From contig PHCH01000016.1 in assembly GCA_002840785.1 (NCBI GenBank), forward strand, positions 1-51,270: a stretch of 51,270 bases of DNA. The letters are read 5' to 3'. Position 1 is the first letter of the stretch, and every line of letters starts with the position of its first letter. Below, one piece after another: positions 1-8,737 of this stretch. The translations under genes and the position numbers were made by a program. The notes beneath the pieces were generated by a model, which ran no database searches, was not told where the DNA came from, and worked only from the letters and a program-made list of their open reading frames with translations. The stretch is from Betaproteobacteria bacterium HGW-Betaproteobacteria-4 (GTDB lineage: Bacteria; Pseudomonadota; Gammaproteobacteria; Burkholderiales; Rhodocyclaceae).

Positions 1-168
1 CTGACGTTTGACAGCAGCGGCAGCCTTACGCTTGCGTTCGGCGGTGGGCTTTTCGTAAAACTCACGGGCACGCAGCTCGGTCAGCAAACCAGTCTTTTCG
101 ACCGTGCGCTTGAAGCGGCGGATAGCAACTTCGAACGGCTCATTTTCCTTGACACGAATGTTCGGCAT
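1..168 (-). CDS. rpsU: 30S ribosomal protein S21 (3' end outside window)
   Basis: Small basic protein of the 30S subunit that helps base-pairing between 16S rRNA and mRNA. The reverse strand starts [19 protein letters not shown] and continues with the typical S21 basic helices ([25 protein letters not shown]). The window contains 56 codons and no stop; the family is usually about 70 residues, so roughly the last 14 are missing. The start at 168 is preceded by a strong purine-rich ribosome-binding site (GGGGGTGATTT on the minus strand, about 171-182). It is divergent from tsaD, as in many proteobacteria where rpsU heads the rpsU-dnaG-rpoD operon; those following genes lie outside the window. 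Confidence 0.95.
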   Translation of the reverse strand, partial: MPNIRVKENEPFEVAIRRFKRTVEKTGLLTELRAREFYEKPTAERKRKAAAAVKRQ

Positions 169-293
169 ATAAATCACCCCCTTCCGTTAGGCGCCTGCCA
201 GGTCAAGTAAAAGGCAGTGCGCGCAAAATTTGTTCCGCAGACTTTGCGGGTAGCCGAGCAGTATATGCGAAAAAACCATGTTGTTCCAAGTGT

Positions 294-299
294 TAAAAT
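294..299 (+). promoter_or_regulatory. Candidate -10 box for tsaD
   Basis: TAAAAT lies exactly 7 nt before the tsaD ATG at 307, so a transcript starting at the usual distance would begin at or next to the start codon. No convincing -35 box and no Shine-Dalgarno sequence are visible. dnaE has the same TAAAAT-7 nt-ATG arrangement. Confidence 0.4.
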
Positions 300-306
300 C
301 CGCGCC

Positions 307-1329
307 ATGCTAGTTCTTGGTATTGAATCTTCCTGCGACGAAACCGGTATTGCGCTCTACGACAGCGAAGCCGGCCTCTTGTCGCACGCCCTCCATTCGC
401 AGGTGGCGATGCACGCCGAGTACGGCGGTGTCGTCCCCGAACTGGCCTCACGCGATCACATCCGGCGTGTCGTGCCGCTTTTGCGCGAGACGCTGGCGCA
501 GGGCAAGCGTTCGCTCGACGAGGTCGATGCCGTGGCCTACACGCGCGGTCCGGGGCTGGCCGGGGCGCTGCTCGTTGGCTGCGCCTTCGCCGAAGCGCTG
601 GCGCTGGCCATCGCCAAGCCGACCATTCCGGTGCATCACCTCGAAGGGCATTTGCTGTCGCCGCTGTTGTCGGCTACGCCGCCGACCTTTCCGTTTGTCG
701 CCTTGCTGGTCTCCGGCGGTCATACGCAATTGATGCGGGTGACCGGTGTCGGCGAGTACGAATTGCTCGGCGAAACGCTGGACGATGCGGCCGGCGAGGC
801 TTTCGACAAAAGTGGCAAGCTGCTTGGCCTGCCTTATCCGGGCGGGGCTTTGCTGTCGAAGCTGGCTGAAGCGGGAACGCCTGGTGTTTATGAATTACCG
901 CGGCCGATGCTGCATTCGGGCGATCTGAGCTTTAGTTTTTCCGGTCTGAAAACGGCTGTTTTGACGCTTGTGCGCGAGCACGCCGACGACATGACCGATA
1001 CCTTCAAGGCTGATGCGGCACGGGCTTTCCAGGAGGCCATCGTCGAGGTGCTGGTCAAGAAGTCGCTCAAGGCGATGAAGCAGACCGGCCTCAAGCAACT
1101 GGTGGTGGCCGGCGGCGTCGGCGCCAACAAGCAGTTGCGGGCGACGCTGGACGACGAGGCGCGGCGCAAGCGGTTCAGCGTTTATTACCCGGAGCTGGAG
1201 TTCTGTACCGACAACGGCGCGATGATCGCGCTGGCCGGTTGCCTGCGCCTGCAGGTCGGGGCGCCGGCCAAGGCGGCGGGCAGTTTTGCCATTCAGCCGC
1301 GCTGGCCGTTGAGCGAGTTACTGCGCTAA
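307..1329 (+). CDS. tsaD: tRNA N6-adenosine threonylcarbamoyltransferase TsaD
   Basis: Transfers the threonylcarbamoyl group from TC-AMP onto A37 of ANN-decoding tRNAs, acting with TsaB and TsaE in the cytoplasm. The 340-residue product begins [14 protein letters not shown], the hallmark N-terminus of the Kae1/TsaD ASKHA fold. It carries the metal-binding HLEGH segment around residue 112, the [10 protein letters not shown] nucleotide-binding stretch, and the C-terminal [12 protein letters not shown] motif. Length matches the family (E. coli about 337). An in-frame upstream extension to 217 exists but lacks similarity, so the ATG at 307 was chosen. It is divergent from rpsU and convergent with plsY. 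Confidence 0.96.
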   Translation: MLVLGIESSCDETGIALYDSEAGLLSHALHSQVAMHAEYGGVVPELASRDHIRRVVPLLRETLAQGKRSLDEVDAVAYTRGPGLAGALLVGCAFAEALALAIAKPTIPVHHLEGHLLSPLLSATPPTFPFVALLVSGGHTQLMRVTGVGEYELLGETLDDAAGEAFDKSGKLLGLPYPGGALLSKLAEAGTPGVYELPRPMLHSGDLSFSFSGLKTAVLTLVREHADDMTDTFKADAARAFQEAIVEVLVKKSLKAMKQTGLKQLVVAGGVGANKQLRATLDDEARRKRFSVYYPELEFCTDNGAMIALAGCLRLQVGAPAKAAGSFAIQPRWPLSELLR

Positions 1330-1386
1330 TCGCCCGTTACAGCAAGGTTTCAAGGGAATTGCAAGGTCGCCGTCAGGAAGGACTTC

Positions 1387-1424
1387 GAAAATTGGCCAAA
1401 TATTCCAGTTGACCGTGGCAATGC
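1387..1424 (+). repeat. Dispersed repeat, copy A (degenerate)
   Basis: Diverged copy of the roughly 40-bp dispersed element; the core here reads CAGTTGACCGTGGCAA, two changes from CGGTTGACCGTAGCAA. The upstream A/T-rich GGCC box (ATTGGCCAAATATTC) is present. It sits between the convergent tsaD and plsY genes. Strand gives the orientation of the TTGACCGTAGC core. Confidence 0.75.
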
Positions 1425-1471
1425 CCTTTTTTTAGCTTCTGGCTGTCCTTGCTCGGCGGGAGGGGCAGGCC

Positions 1472-2080
1472 TCAAGCCTTTTTCTTGCTGCCGATCTTCG
1501 ATTCCTGGCCGGCCAGCAGGCGCTGGATGTTTTGCCAATGCTTGCCGATCAGGGCCATGGCGATGATGCCGACGACGATGGTCTGGCCGTTGCCGCCGTG
1601 CATCAGGCCGGAAATGACCGGGGCCAGACCGGCGGCGACGACGGCGGCGAGCGATGAATAGCGGAAGGCGTAGGCCATGAACAGCCAGGTGCCGGCGACG
1701 GCCAGGCCGAGTAGCGGGTCGAGGGCAATGAGCACGCCGGCGGCGGTGGCGACGCCCTTGCCGCCCTTGAATTTGAGGAAAATCGGGTAGAGATGGCCGA
1801 GGAAGACGGCGAGCGCGACGAGGCCGATGACGGTGCTCGAGAAGCCCATTTGCTGTGCGATGAAAACGGCGACCCAGCCCTTGAGCGCATCGCCGATCAG
1901 GGTGAATAACGCGGCCTTCTTGTTGCCGCTGCGCAGGACGTTGGTGGCGCCCGGGTTGCCCGAACCGTAGCTGCGCGGGTCGGCCAGGCCGAACAGCTTC
2001 GACGAAATCATCGCGAAGGGAACGGAGCCGAGCAGGTAGGCGGCGAGCAGGGCCAGAAGCGGAACGAGGGCGTTTTGCAT
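1472..2080 (-). CDS. plsY: Glycerol-3-phosphate acyltransferase PlsY
   Basis: Integral membrane enzyme transferring an acyl group from acyl-phosphate to sn-glycerol-3-phosphate, the first committed step of phospholipid synthesis (partner PlsX). The 202-residue protein starts MQNALVPLLALLAAYLLGSVPFA. It contains the three PlsY signatures: SVPF near the first membrane helix, SGNPGATN around residue 38, and the glycine-rich FKGGKGVATAAG around residue 100. Several hydrophobic helices are evident and the C-terminus ends in a basic GSKKKA tail. The start at 2080 gives the family length; the reading frame runs further upstream without similarity. It is divergent from folB with only 55 bp between. 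Confidence 0.95.
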   Translation of the reverse strand: MQNALVPLLALLAAYLLGSVPFAMISSKLFGLADPRSYGSGNPGATNVLRSGNKKAALFTLIGDALKGWVAVFIAQQMGFSSTVIGLVALAVFLGHLYPIFLKFKGGKGVATAAGVLIALDPLLGLAVAGTWLFMAYAFRYSSLAAVVAAGLAPVISGLMHGGNGQTIVVGIIAMALIGKHWQNIQRLLAGQESKIGSKKKA

Positions 2081-2135
2081 GGTTGGAGTCGGTCGCTGGG
2101 GTACAATCGCGGCGGATTTTACACCCGACCGCCAA

Positions 2136-2377
2136 ATGGACATTATTTTCCTCGACGAACTGCGCTTCGCGACACGGTCGACTACGCCGTGGTCGTCGAC
2201 CGGCTGCGCGCCGACCTGGCGGCCGTGCACTTCAACCTGATCGAGGCGCTGGCCGAGCACGTGGCGAGCTACGTGCTGGAAACCTTCGCCGTGCATTGGG
2301 TCCGCGTGTCGGTCGCCAAGCTCGGCATGATGCCGGGCGTCAAGCGCGTCGGCGTCATCATCGAACGCTCGCTCTGA
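2136..2377 (+). pseudogene. folB: Dihydroneopterin aldolase FolB, internal out-of-frame deletion
   Basis: FolB converts 7,8-dihydroneopterin to 6-hydroxymethyl-dihydropterin in folate synthesis. The ATG at 2136 opens with the family N-terminus MDIIFLDELRFA. The frame then runs into nonsense, while the C-terminal two thirds (RDTVDYAVVVDRL ... VKRVGVIIERSL) continues in another frame. Compared with the family (about 118-120 residues) roughly 33-35 residues are missing, including the GxYxWE segment with a catalytic glutamate. The remaining 242 nt is not a multiple of three. The join lies at GCGACACGG (about 2167-2175), which reads as A-T-R in the first frame and as part of R-D-T-V in the second. 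That fits loss between two short direct repeats, or an assembly collapse. A TACAAT -10-like box lies at 2102-2107. Confidence 0.85.
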
Positions 2378-2413
2378 GCATTCTTGCCCCTCCGCCGAGG
2401 GCGAGGGGCATTT

Positions 2414-2452
2414 CGATTTTGGCCATTTTTCCCGGTTGACCGTAGGAATCGC
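2414..2452 (+). repeat. Dispersed repeat, copy B
   Basis: Good copy of the dispersed element: a GATTTTGGCCATTTTT left part followed by the core CGGTTGACCGTAGGAA (one change). It lies in the short gap between convergent folB and the ZIP transporter gene, a few bases from the latter's stop codon. Confidence 0.9.
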
Positions 2453-2461
2453 TTTTTCCGC

Positions 2462-3337
2462 CTAAAACGCCGCCGCGAGCACCGTCATCACGGCAAACCC
2501 GGCGGCCAGGCCGGCCGTTCCGGCACCGACTCGCCCCGGTTTGTGTGAGGCCGGAATCATCTCGTGGCTGACCACCCAGAGCATCGCCCCGGCCGCAGCG
2601 GCCAGCGCCATCGGCAAGGCGGCGCCGGCGACGGTGCTGGCGATGACCCCGAACAAGCCGCCGACCGGTTCGACCAGCCCGGTGCCCAACGCGATCAAGG
2701 CGGCCCGCAAGGGCGCGGCCCCGAGCGCCACCATGGCGCTGGCGACGATCCAGCCTTCCGGGATGTTCTGCAAGGCAATGCCCAGGCTCATCCCGTGGTC
2801 GGCGCCGGCCGCCGCCGCGACGCCCACCGCCAAGCCTTCCGGCACGTTGTGAATGGCGATGGCGGCGACGACGAGGGCGACATTGGGCTGCATGCCGCTG
2901 CTTTCGACTTCTTCGACATGTTCGTGCGGCAAGCTCCGGTCCAGCATCTGCATGGCCGCGACGCCGGCCAGCAAGGCGCCAGCCGTGGCCATGCCGAGCG
3001 ACCACACGGCGTCGCTGGCCATCACCGTCTGCACGGCCGGGACGAGGAGCGAGAACAGGCTGGCGGCAAGCATCATGCCGCCGGCCAGGCCGAGCATCGG
3101 GGCCATCAGGCGTTCCGACGGACGGCGGAGCATGAGCACGGGAATGGCACCAAGGCCGGTCGCTGCGCCGGCCAGCAAGCTAGCTTCAAGACCCTTGGCG
3201 GCCATCGGGTGGGCAGCCAGCCAGTGGATAGCCTGTTCGATGCCGAAGGCGACGGCAATGACGGCCATCGCCATGCCGATCCAGAGGTGGCGACGGGCAG
3301 TCGGCCGGGCGTAGTGCTGGATAACGAGTTGGGTCAT
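2462..3337 (-). CDS. ZIP-family metal transporter
   Basis: Predicted inner-membrane divalent metal (zinc/iron-type) transporter of the ZIP family, GufA/ZupT-like. The 291-residue protein is almost entirely hydrophobic, with about eight membrane helices. It carries the two diagnostic metal-site motifs: HNVPEGLAVG at residues 163-172 and QNIPEGW at 190-196, where the H, N, E and Q side chains form the binuclear site in the family. A short histidine/glutamate loop (PHEHVEEVE, about 137-145) precedes the first motif, as often seen in ZIP proteins. The substrate cannot be read from sequence. It is a single gene, tail-to-tail with folB. A purine-rich ribosome-binding stretch (AGGAGCGCC on the minus strand) precedes the ATG. 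Confidence 0.9.
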   Translation of the reverse strand: MTQLVIQHYARPTARRHLWIGMAMAVIAVAFGIEQAIHWLAAHPMAAKGLEASLLAGAATGLGAIPVLMLRRPSERLMAPMLGLAGGMMLAASLFSLLVPAVQTVMASDAVWSLGMATAGALLAGVAAMQMLDRSLPHEHVEEVESSGMQPNVALVVAAIAIHNVPEGLAVGVAAAAGADHGMSLGIALQNIPEGWIVASAMVALGAAPLRAALIALGTGLVEPVGGLFGVIASTVAGAALPMALAAAAGAMLWVVSHEMIPASHKPGRVGAGTAGLAAGFAVMTVLAAAF

Positions 3338-3428
3338 GGTGGCGCTCCTTTGTCTTGAGTGCCACTTTACGAACTGCGGAGCTATAGTGCCAATCGATTG
3401 CTTAAATGCCGTCGATTGTCATTGGCAA

Positions 3429-3920
3429 TCATGCCTTGAGCGCCGCCTCGACCACTTTCGGCTGCAGCGTGCGCAGGATGTCGTGCGGATGAACGCCGAC
3501 CAGAAAGCCCCGCCGGCCGCCGTTGATGTAGATCAGCGGCAGATCGAGGATGGTTTTTTCGATATGCACCGGCATCGCCTTCTTGGTGCCGAACGGGCTG
3601 GTGCCGCCAACGAGGAAGCCGGTGTGGCGGTTGGCGACTTCCGGCTTGCACGGTTCGACCTTCTTGCAGCCGATCTGCCGCGCCAGCTCCTTGGTCGAAA
3701 CCTTGCAGTCGCCGTGCATGAGGACGATCAGCGGCTTGGCGTTCTCGTCCTCGAAGACCAAGGTTTTGACGACCGCGTGTTCGTCGACATTGAGTTCGCG
3801 CGCCGATACCTTGGTGCCGCCGTGTTCTTCGTAGGCGTAGAGATGGGTTGAAAAAGCCACCTTGTTCGCCTTGAGGAACTTGGTGGCCTGGGTTTCGGGG
3901 GCGTGTTCGGCTTTGCTCAT
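3429..3920 (-). CDS. ybaK: YbaK/EbsC-type aminoacyl-tRNA deacylase
   Basis: Member of the YbaK/ProX superfamily that hydrolyses mischarged tRNA, typically Cys-tRNA(Pro). The 163-residue single-domain protein is full family length. Characteristic blocks are visible: VVKTLVFED after the first strands, VSTKELARQIGCKKVEPC (YbaK lysine and helix region), GFLVGGTSPFGTKKAMPVHIE (glycine-rich substrate loop) and the C-terminal INGGRRGFLVGVHP. It lies immediately downstream of xerD with 10 bp between, probably co-transcribed. Which mischarged tRNA it edits is inferred from the family only. Confidence 0.9.
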   Translation of the reverse strand: MSKAEHAPETQATKFLKANKVAFSTHLYAYEEHGGTKVSARELNVDEHAVVKTLVFEDENAKPLIVLMHGDCKVSTKELARQIGCKKVEPCKPEVANRHTGFLVGGTSPFGTKKAMPVHIEKTILDLPLIYINGGRRGFLVGVHPHDILRTLQPKVVEAALKA

Positions 3921-3930
3921 GGCTGGAATT

Positions 3931-4851
3931 TTAACCGCGCGGATGGTGCTCTGCGTGCAGCGTCTTGAGCCGTTCGCGGGCGACGTGGGTGTAAATCTGG
4001 GTTGTCGAAATGTCGGCGTGGCCGAGCAGCAGTTGCACGACGCGCAGGTCGGCGCCGTGATTGAGCAGGTGGGTCGCGAAGGCGTGGCGCAGGACGTGCG
4101 GCGAGAGTTTTTCCGGAGCGATGCCGGCGATCAGTGCGTAGCGCTTGATCAGGTGCCAGAAAGCCTGGCGGGTCATGGCGCCGCCGCGGGCGGTGACGAA
4201 CAGGTCGTCGCTGTGCTGGCCGTTGAGGATCTCCGGCCGGGCCTCGTTGAGGTAGCGCTGAATCCACTCGATGGCCAGCTGGCCGAGTGGCACCAGGCGC
4301 TCCTTGCTGCCCTTGCCGAGCGCCCGCAGGACGCCGTCGGCGAGGCTGACTTCGTGCAGGCGCAAGCCGACCAGTTCGGAGACGCGCAGGCCGGTGGCGT
4401 AGATCGTTTCAAGCATGGCGCGGTCGCGCAGGCCGAGCGGAGTGTCGAGGTCGGGGGCGGCGAGCAGGGCTTCGACCTGTTTTTCCGACATGATCTTGGG
4501 CAGGCGCGACGGGCGGCTCGGGTTGGCCAGCTTGAGCGTCGGGTCGGCGACGATGCGGCCGCGGCCGAGCTGCCAGCGGTAGAAACGGCGCAGCGTGGAC
4601 AGGTAGCGGGCCTGCGAACTGGCCCGGGTCTGCCTGGCGAGGTGGGCGATGAAGCCGGTCAGCGTCGTTTCGCGCAGGTCGAGCAGCGGCTCGGGCGCGT
4701 TGTTGGCCAGCCACAGCGCGAGGCGGCCGAGGTCGGAGCGATAGCTGTCGAGCGTCGCCTTGGCCAGGCCGTCTTCCAGCCACAGGGCGTCGCAGAAATT
4801 GTCGATCTCGGCGAGGTCAGCCGCGTTTGCTGGCAAGTTCGCTGGATTCAT
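3931..4851 (-). CDS. xerD: Site-specific tyrosine recombinase XerD
   Basis: Tyrosine recombinase that with XerC resolves chromosome dimers at dif under FtsK control. The 306-residue protein has the N-terminal SAM-like core-binding domain (about 15-100) and the catalytic domain (115-295). The full catalytic set is present: R156 (TGLRVSE), K180 (GKGSK), H252 and R255 (HVLRHAFATH), H278 (LLGHADISTTQ) and nucleophile Y287 (IYTHV). The length and absence of neighbouring mobile genes argue for the housekeeping enzyme rather than an integron or phage integrase. Its start overlaps the 3' end of ogt by 35 bp, implying coupled expression. Confidence 0.95.
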   Translation of the reverse strand: MNPANLPANAADLAEIDNFCDALWLEDGLAKATLDSYRSDLGRLALWLANNAPEPLLDLRETTLTGFIAHLARQTRASSQARYLSTLRRFYRWQLGRGRIVADPTLKLANPSRPSRLPKIMSEKQVEALLAAPDLDTPLGLRDRAMLETIYATGLRVSELVGLRLHEVSLADGVLRALGKGSKERLVPLGQLAIEWIQRYLNEARPEILNGQHSDDLFVTARGGAMTRQAFWHLIKRYALIAGIAPEKLSPHVLRHAFATHLLNHGADLRVVQLLLGHADISTTQIYTHVARERLKTLHAEHHPRG

Positions 4852-5317
4852 GCGTCAACAGCCAGCGCTTCACGTCGAGCAGGAAGCCGCCGCGTTCGCG
4901 GGCAAAACCACCGAGCCCGCCACCGGTGGCGACGACGCGGTGGCACGGCACGACGACCGGGTAGGGATTCGAGCCGCAGGCCTGGCCGACGGCGCGGGCG
5001 GCGTTTTTGAGGTTTTTGGCCAGTTGACCGTAGGTGTCGGTCCGGCCACTCGGAATGGCCGAAATCTGTTCCCAGACCCGGCGCTGGAAAGCCGTGCCGG
5101 CCGGGCGCAGGGGCAGGCCGAAGGTGAAATTCGGGTCGGCGATGTAGGCCTTGATCTGGCGCACGGCTTCGTTGGCGAGCGGGGTGCTGGCAGCGATTTC
5201 CGGGCGCGGTTCGAGGAAGTCGATGCCGGTGATTTCATCGTCGTCGCATTGCACCCCGAGGCAGAAGCCGGGGGCGGCGACAACGGCCTGGTAGGTCTGG
5301 TTGGCTCGGGTTTTCAT
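4817..5317 (-). CDS. ogt: Methylated-DNA--protein-cysteine methyltransferase
   Basis: Suicide DNA-repair protein that moves the alkyl group from O6-alkylguanine to its own cysteine. The 166-residue protein has the family core: the helix-turn-helix region FQRRVWEQISAIPSGRTDTYGQLA, then the active-site PCHRV with acceptor Cys125, then GGGLGGFA. There is no Ada regulatory domain. It is first gene of a probable ogt-xerD-ybaK unit. The TYGQLAKNLKN region (residues about 95-105) has DNA resembling the dispersed repeat, but TYG(E/Q)LA is conserved in the family, so this was not counted as a copy. Confidence 0.93.
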   Translation of the reverse strand: MKTRANQTYQAVVAAPGFCLGVQCDDDEITGIDFLEPRPEIAASTPLANEAVRQIKAYIADPNFTFGLPLRPAGTAFQRRVWEQISAIPSGRTDTYGQLAKNLKNAARAVGQACGSNPYPVVVPCHRVVATGGGLGGFARERGGFLLDVKRWLLTHESSELASKRG

Positions 5318-5331
5318 GGCGCCTCCGTGGT

Positions 5332-5373
5332 CATTGCTACGGTCGACCGGAAAAAATGGCCAAAATTCAAAAA
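5332..5373 (-). repeat. Dispersed repeat, copy C
   Basis: Near-complete copy read on the minus strand: TTTTTGAATTTTGGCC, then ATTTTTTCC, then the core CGGTCGACCGTAGCAA (one change). It occupies the whole gap between gcdH and ogt, and the TGA in its left end is the gcdH stop codon. Confidence 0.95.
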
Positions 5374-6542
5374 GCCGACAAGCCGGTCTGTGCCCGGCCG
5401 AGGATCAGCGCGTGCACGTCGTGCGTGCCTTCGTAGGTCGTCACCGATTCCAGATTGACCATGTGGCGAATCACCCCGAATTCGTCGGAAATGCCGTTGC
5501 CGCCCAGCATGTCGCGGGCGTTACGGGCGATCTCCAGTGCCTTGCCGGTGCTGTTGCGCTTCATCAGCGAGACCAGTTCCGGCGTTGCGCTACCGTCGTC
5601 CATCATGCGGCCGAGGCGCAGCGCACCCTGGATACCCAGCGCGATTTCGCCCTGCATGTCGACGAGTTTTTTCTGGATCAATTGCGTCGCGGCGAGTGGC
5701 CGGCCGAATTGCTGGCGGTCGAGCGTGTATTGCCGCGCCGTGTGCCAGCAGGCTTCCGCTGCGCCGAGGGCGCCCCAGGAAATGCCGAATCGGGCTGAGT
5801 TGAGGCAGGTAAACGGCCCCTTGAGGCCGCTGGCCTTGGGCAACTGGTTTTCGGTCGGCACGAAAACCTCGTCCATGACGATGTCGCCGGTGATCGAGGC
5901 GCGCAGGCTGACCTTGCCCTGAATGACCGGCGCCGACAGCCCGGCCATGCCTTTTTCGAGAATAAAGCCGCGCAAGGCGCCGGCGTCGTCCTTGGCCCAG
6001 ACGATGAAAATGTCGGCAATCGGCGAATTGGTGATCCACGTCTTGCGGCCGGAAATCCTCCAGCCCCCTGGCACGCTGCGGGCGACGGTGCTGGCACTGG
6101 ATGGATCGGAGCCCGAGTTCGGCTCGGTCAGACCAAAACAGCCGATCAGCTCGCCCTTGCCGAGCTTCTTGAGGTATTTCTCTTTTTGCTCGTCGGAGCC
6201 GAATTCGTAAATCGGCACCATGGTCAGCGAGGACTGCACGCTGAGCAGGGTCCGGTAGGCCGAGTCGACATATTCGACCTCGCGGGCGATCAGCCCGTAG
6301 GAAACGTAATTGAGCCCGGCGCCGCCGAACTGCGGCGGCAGCGTCGCGCCGAGCAGGCCCATGTCACCCATCTCGCGGTAGATCGCCGGGTCGGTCGTTT
6401 CGTTGCGGAAGGCGTCGCGGATGCGCGGCTTGAGCGCCTTCTCGGCGAAGTCGCGGGCCGCGTTGCGGACTTGCCGTTCGTCGGCGGCCAGCTGGCTGTC
6501 GAGGAGGAAAGGGTCTGCCCAGTTGAAAGTCATTTTTTGCAT
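5367..6542 (-). CDS. gcdH: Glutaryl-CoA dehydrogenase
   Basis: FAD-dependent acyl-CoA dehydrogenase converting glutaryl-CoA to crotonyl-CoA with decarboxylation, used in lysine, tryptophan and aromatic-compound breakdown. The 391-residue protein opens with [13 protein letters not shown], a distinctive GcdH N-terminus. It has the acyl-CoA dehydrogenase blocks [13 protein letters not shown] (FAD/substrate), [31 protein letters not shown] and the C-terminal [17 protein letters not shown]. The catalytic base is E371. No Shine-Dalgarno sequence is clear for M1 or for the alternative M4 at 6533. The bacteriohemerythrin gene ends 4 bp upstream. The stop codon falls inside repeat copy C. Confidence 0.93.
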   Translation of the reverse strand: MQKMTFNWADPFLLDSQLAADERQVRNAARDFAEKALKPRIRDAFRNETTDPAIYREMGDMGLLGATLPPQFGGAGLNYVSYGLIAREVEYVDSAYRTLLSVQSSLTMVPIYEFGSDEQKEKYLKKLGKGELIGCFGLTEPNSGSDPSSASTVARSVPGGWRISGRKTWITNSPIADIFIVWAKDDAGALRGFILEKGMAGLSAPVIQGKVSLRASITGDIVMDEVFVPTENQLPKASGLKGPFTCLNSARFGISWGALGAAEACWHTARQYTLDRQQFGRPLAATQLIQKKLVDMQGEIALGIQGALRLGRMMDDGSATPELVSLMKRNSTGKALEIARNARDMLGGNGISDEFGVIRHMVNLESVTTYEGTHDVHALILGRAQTGLSAF

Positions 6543-6546
6543 TGGT

Positions 6547-7005
6547 TTATTTGAAGAAACGCGCGAACCAGCCTTTCGTTTGTTTCTTTTCTTCCTTTTC
6601 CTTGATTAGCGAAATCATGTTGTTCTTTACCGCACTGACGTAATCCGCATCGTCGCGCTTGATGTGGCTGATCAGCCAGCGGCTGAGCAACTGATGCAGT
6701 TCTTCGCCGACATCATCACCCAGGTCCATGCGCTCCTTGTATTCGGAAAGTCGCCGAATGAACAGTTCATGTACCTTCTTGTGCGGTTTGCAGTACAGGT
6801 AGCCAGCTTCTTCCTGCAAGCTTTCTTCAAAGGTGAAATGGGAGAGGGTGTAGTCGAAGCAGCCCTCAACAACCTCTTTGATCGCATCTGTTTTCCCGGC
6901 ACGTTGGGCTATTTCAAGATCGTTGATGAAGGCAACGATCCGTCGGTGTTGTTGGTCAATGACATCAATGCCGGTATTGAGATCGGCGGTCCAGGTAATG
7001 GCCAT
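6547..7005 (-). CDS. Bacteriohemerythrin
   Basis: Small non-haem di-iron protein that binds O2 reversibly, thought to deliver or sense oxygen in microaerophiles. The 152-residue protein begins [20 protein letters not shown] and contains the complete ligand set: H20, H56, E60, H75, H79, H114 and D119. There is no fused chemoreceptor or GGDEF domain. A lysine-rich tail ([12 protein letters not shown]) follows the four-helix bundle and ends in an aromatic WFARFFK. It lies 4 bp upstream of gcdH on the same strand, so the two may share a transcript. The role is inferred from the family. Confidence 0.93.
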   Translation of the reverse strand: MAITWTADLNTGIDVIDQQHRRIVAFINDLEIAQRAGKTDAIKEVVEGCFDYTLSHFTFEESLQEEAGYLYCKPHKKVHELFIRRLSEYKERMDLGDDVGEELHQLLSRWLISHIKRDDADYVSAVKNNMISLIKEKEEKKQTKGWFARFFK

Positions 7006-7115
7006 GCTGTTTTTCCGTTGGCAAGTTCAGACAGGGAGCGTCTGTGAAATGCCATTGTAATACCGGCGGCTGGCCTGTTGGCCGAAGAGGCGCACTGATT
7101 CACGGGTTTGTCGTT

Positions 7116-8372
7116 TCAGGAACGCACATGCCCATCACCCAGAACGATCCATTTCTGGCTGGTCAGCCCTTCCAGACCGACCGGGCCGCGGGCGTGGATC
7201 TTGTCGGTCGAGATGCCGATTTCGGCGCCCAGGCCGTACTCGAAACCGTCGGCGAAGCGCGTCGAGGCGTTGATCATGACCGAGGCCGAATCGACCTCGC
7301 GCAGGAAGCGCATGGCTTTCGGGTGGTTGTCGGTGACGATGGCGTCGGTGTGGTGCGATCCGTATTGGTTGATGTGGGCAATCGCTTCATCAATGCCTGC
7401 TACCACTTTCACCGAAATGATCGGCGCCAGGTATTCGGTGTAGTAGTCCTCTTCCGTCGCCGCGACGGCATTCGGTACGATCGCCAGGGTTTCGGCACAG
7501 CCCCGGATTTCGACGCCCTTGCCGGTCAGCATGTGGGCGATCGGCGGCAGCAGCATGGCCGCAACCGAACGGTCGACGAGCAGCGATTCGGTGGTGTTGC
7601 ACGGCGCGTAACGCTGCGTCTTGGCGTTTTCGACGATCTTCAGTGCCTTGTTCGGATCGGCTTCCTCTTCGAGGTAGACGTGGCAGTTGCCATCGAGGTG
7701 CTGGATCATCGGCACCCGCGATTCGGCGAGCAGGCGCGAGATCAGCCCCTTGCCGCCGCGCGGCACGATGACATCGACGAATTCGCGCATGGTGATCAGT
7801 TCGCCGACGGCGGCGCGGTCGGTGGTGTCGATGACCTGTACGGCATCGGCCGGCAACCCGGCGGCTTGCAGGCCTTCATGGACCAGCGCGGCGATGGCGC
7901 GGTTGGAGCGGATGGCTTCGGAGCCGCCACGCAGGATGGCCGCGTTGCCGGATTTCAGGCAGAGCGCTGCGGCATCGGCCGTCACGTTCGGGCGAGCTTC
8001 GTAGATGATGCCGATGACGCCGAGCGGCACGCGCATCTTGCCGACCTGGATGCCGGACGGCTGGTATTTGAACTCGCCCATTTCACCAATCGGGTCGGGC
8101 AGCTTGGCGACCTGCTCAACGCCTTCGGCCATGCTGTCGACACCCTTTTCGCTGAGCGTCAGGCGGTCGAGCATGGCGGTTTCCAGCCCGGCAGCGCGGG
8201 CGGCGGCCAGGTCTTCCTGGTTGGCGGCGATCAGCGCGGCCTTTTCGCGGCGGATGGCGGCGGCGATGGCGAGCAGGGCGGCGTTCTTTTCGGCGGTCGA
8301 GGCCGAGGCGACGCGGCGCGAGGCGGCACGCGCCTGGCGGCCGACGGTCTGCATGTAATGCTTGATATCCAT
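7116..8372 (-). CDS. proA: Glutamate-5-semialdehyde dehydrogenase (gamma-glutamyl phosphate reductase)
   Basis: NADPH-dependent second step of proline synthesis, reducing gamma-glutamyl phosphate to the semialdehyde. The product from the chosen start ([19 protein letters not shown]) is 418 residues, the normal ProA length. It has the aldehyde-dehydrogenase-like fold with [31 protein letters not shown], the VPRGGKGLI loop and the catalytic cysteine in [13 protein letters not shown]. An upstream in-frame extension to 8414 is unsupported. It is convergent on its 3' side with no plus-strand gene and divergent from the small Cys-rich gene at 8486. proB is not in the window. Confidence 0.95.
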   Translation of the reverse strand: MDIKHYMQTVGRQARAASRRVASASTAEKNAALLAIAAAIRREKAALIAANQEDLAAARAAGLETAMLDRLTLSEKGVDSMAEGVEQVAKLPDPIGEMGEFKYQPSGIQVGKMRVPLGVIGIIYEARPNVTADAAALCLKSGNAAILRGGSEAIRSNRAIAALVHEGLQAAGLPADAVQVIDTTDRAAVGELITMREFVDVIVPRGGKGLISRLLAESRVPMIQHLDGNCHVYLEEEADPNKALKIVENAKTQRYAPCNTTESLLVDRSVAAMLLPPIAHMLTGKGVEIRGCAETLAIVPNAVAATEEDYYTEYLAPIISVKVVAGIDEAIAHINQYGSHHTDAIVTDNHPKAMRFLREVDSASVMINASTRFADGFEYGLGAEIGISTDKIHARGPVGLEGLTSQKWIVLGDGHVRS

Positions 8373-8485
8373 GATGTTCTTCGGGCGGGGCAAAGGAACA
8401 TTATAGCCAGACAAATAAACGGGAACTTCCAGAACCGGCTAAACTCTTATCCGCAACGACAACAGGGCTTTCCGTCGAGGACAAG

Positions 8486-8737
8486 ATGGCTGAAAAATTG
8501 ATTTTGCCGACCGAGGTAAAGGTCTGCGCTACATGTAGTTATTGGGATGGCGAACGGCAGGTTGATGCCGAGATGAAGCTGGTGGTGGTTACCGAGAAAT
8601 GTGCCGGCGAATGCCTGGTACAGGAGAAGAACAAGCCCGGCCTGCACGACGTGCGCCAGGAGCGTTCCTGCCTCTGGGAAGACCTCGAGCCGGACACGCC
8701 ACCCGAGGACAAGGCCGCCGACAACAAGGCGGCCTAA
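8486..8737 (+). CDS. Small cysteine-rich hypothetical protein
   Basis: 83-residue soluble protein with no function I recognise. Its visible feature is five cysteines: C14xxC17, C39xxxC43 and C62, followed by an acidic, low-complexity tail (DLEPDTPPEDKAADNKAA). The pattern resembles a small metal-binding (zinc-ribbon-like or iron-sulphur) protein, but that is only pattern inference. The ATG has a good ribosome-binding site (GAGGACAAG). The gene is divergent from proA and converges on holA so tightly that the two stop codons overlap (8734-8737). Confidence 0.7.
   Translation: MAEKLILPTEVKVCATCSYWDGERQVDAEMKLVVVTEKCAGECLVQEKNKPGLHDVRQERSCLWEDLEPDTPPEDKAADNKAA

Noticed and set aside
2564-3358. 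Long plus-strand reading frames opposite the ZIP transporter, and similar long frames opposite leuS, uvrD, dnaE and others
   Set aside because: Low-complexity products typical of antisense frames in G+C-rich DNA; the opposite strand carries clear conserved genes.
5004-5040. Repeat-like DNA inside ogt (GGCCAGTTGACCGTAGG)
   Set aside because: It encodes TYGQLAKN, a motif conserved in the methyltransferase family, and lacks the T-run spacer, so similarity may be chance.
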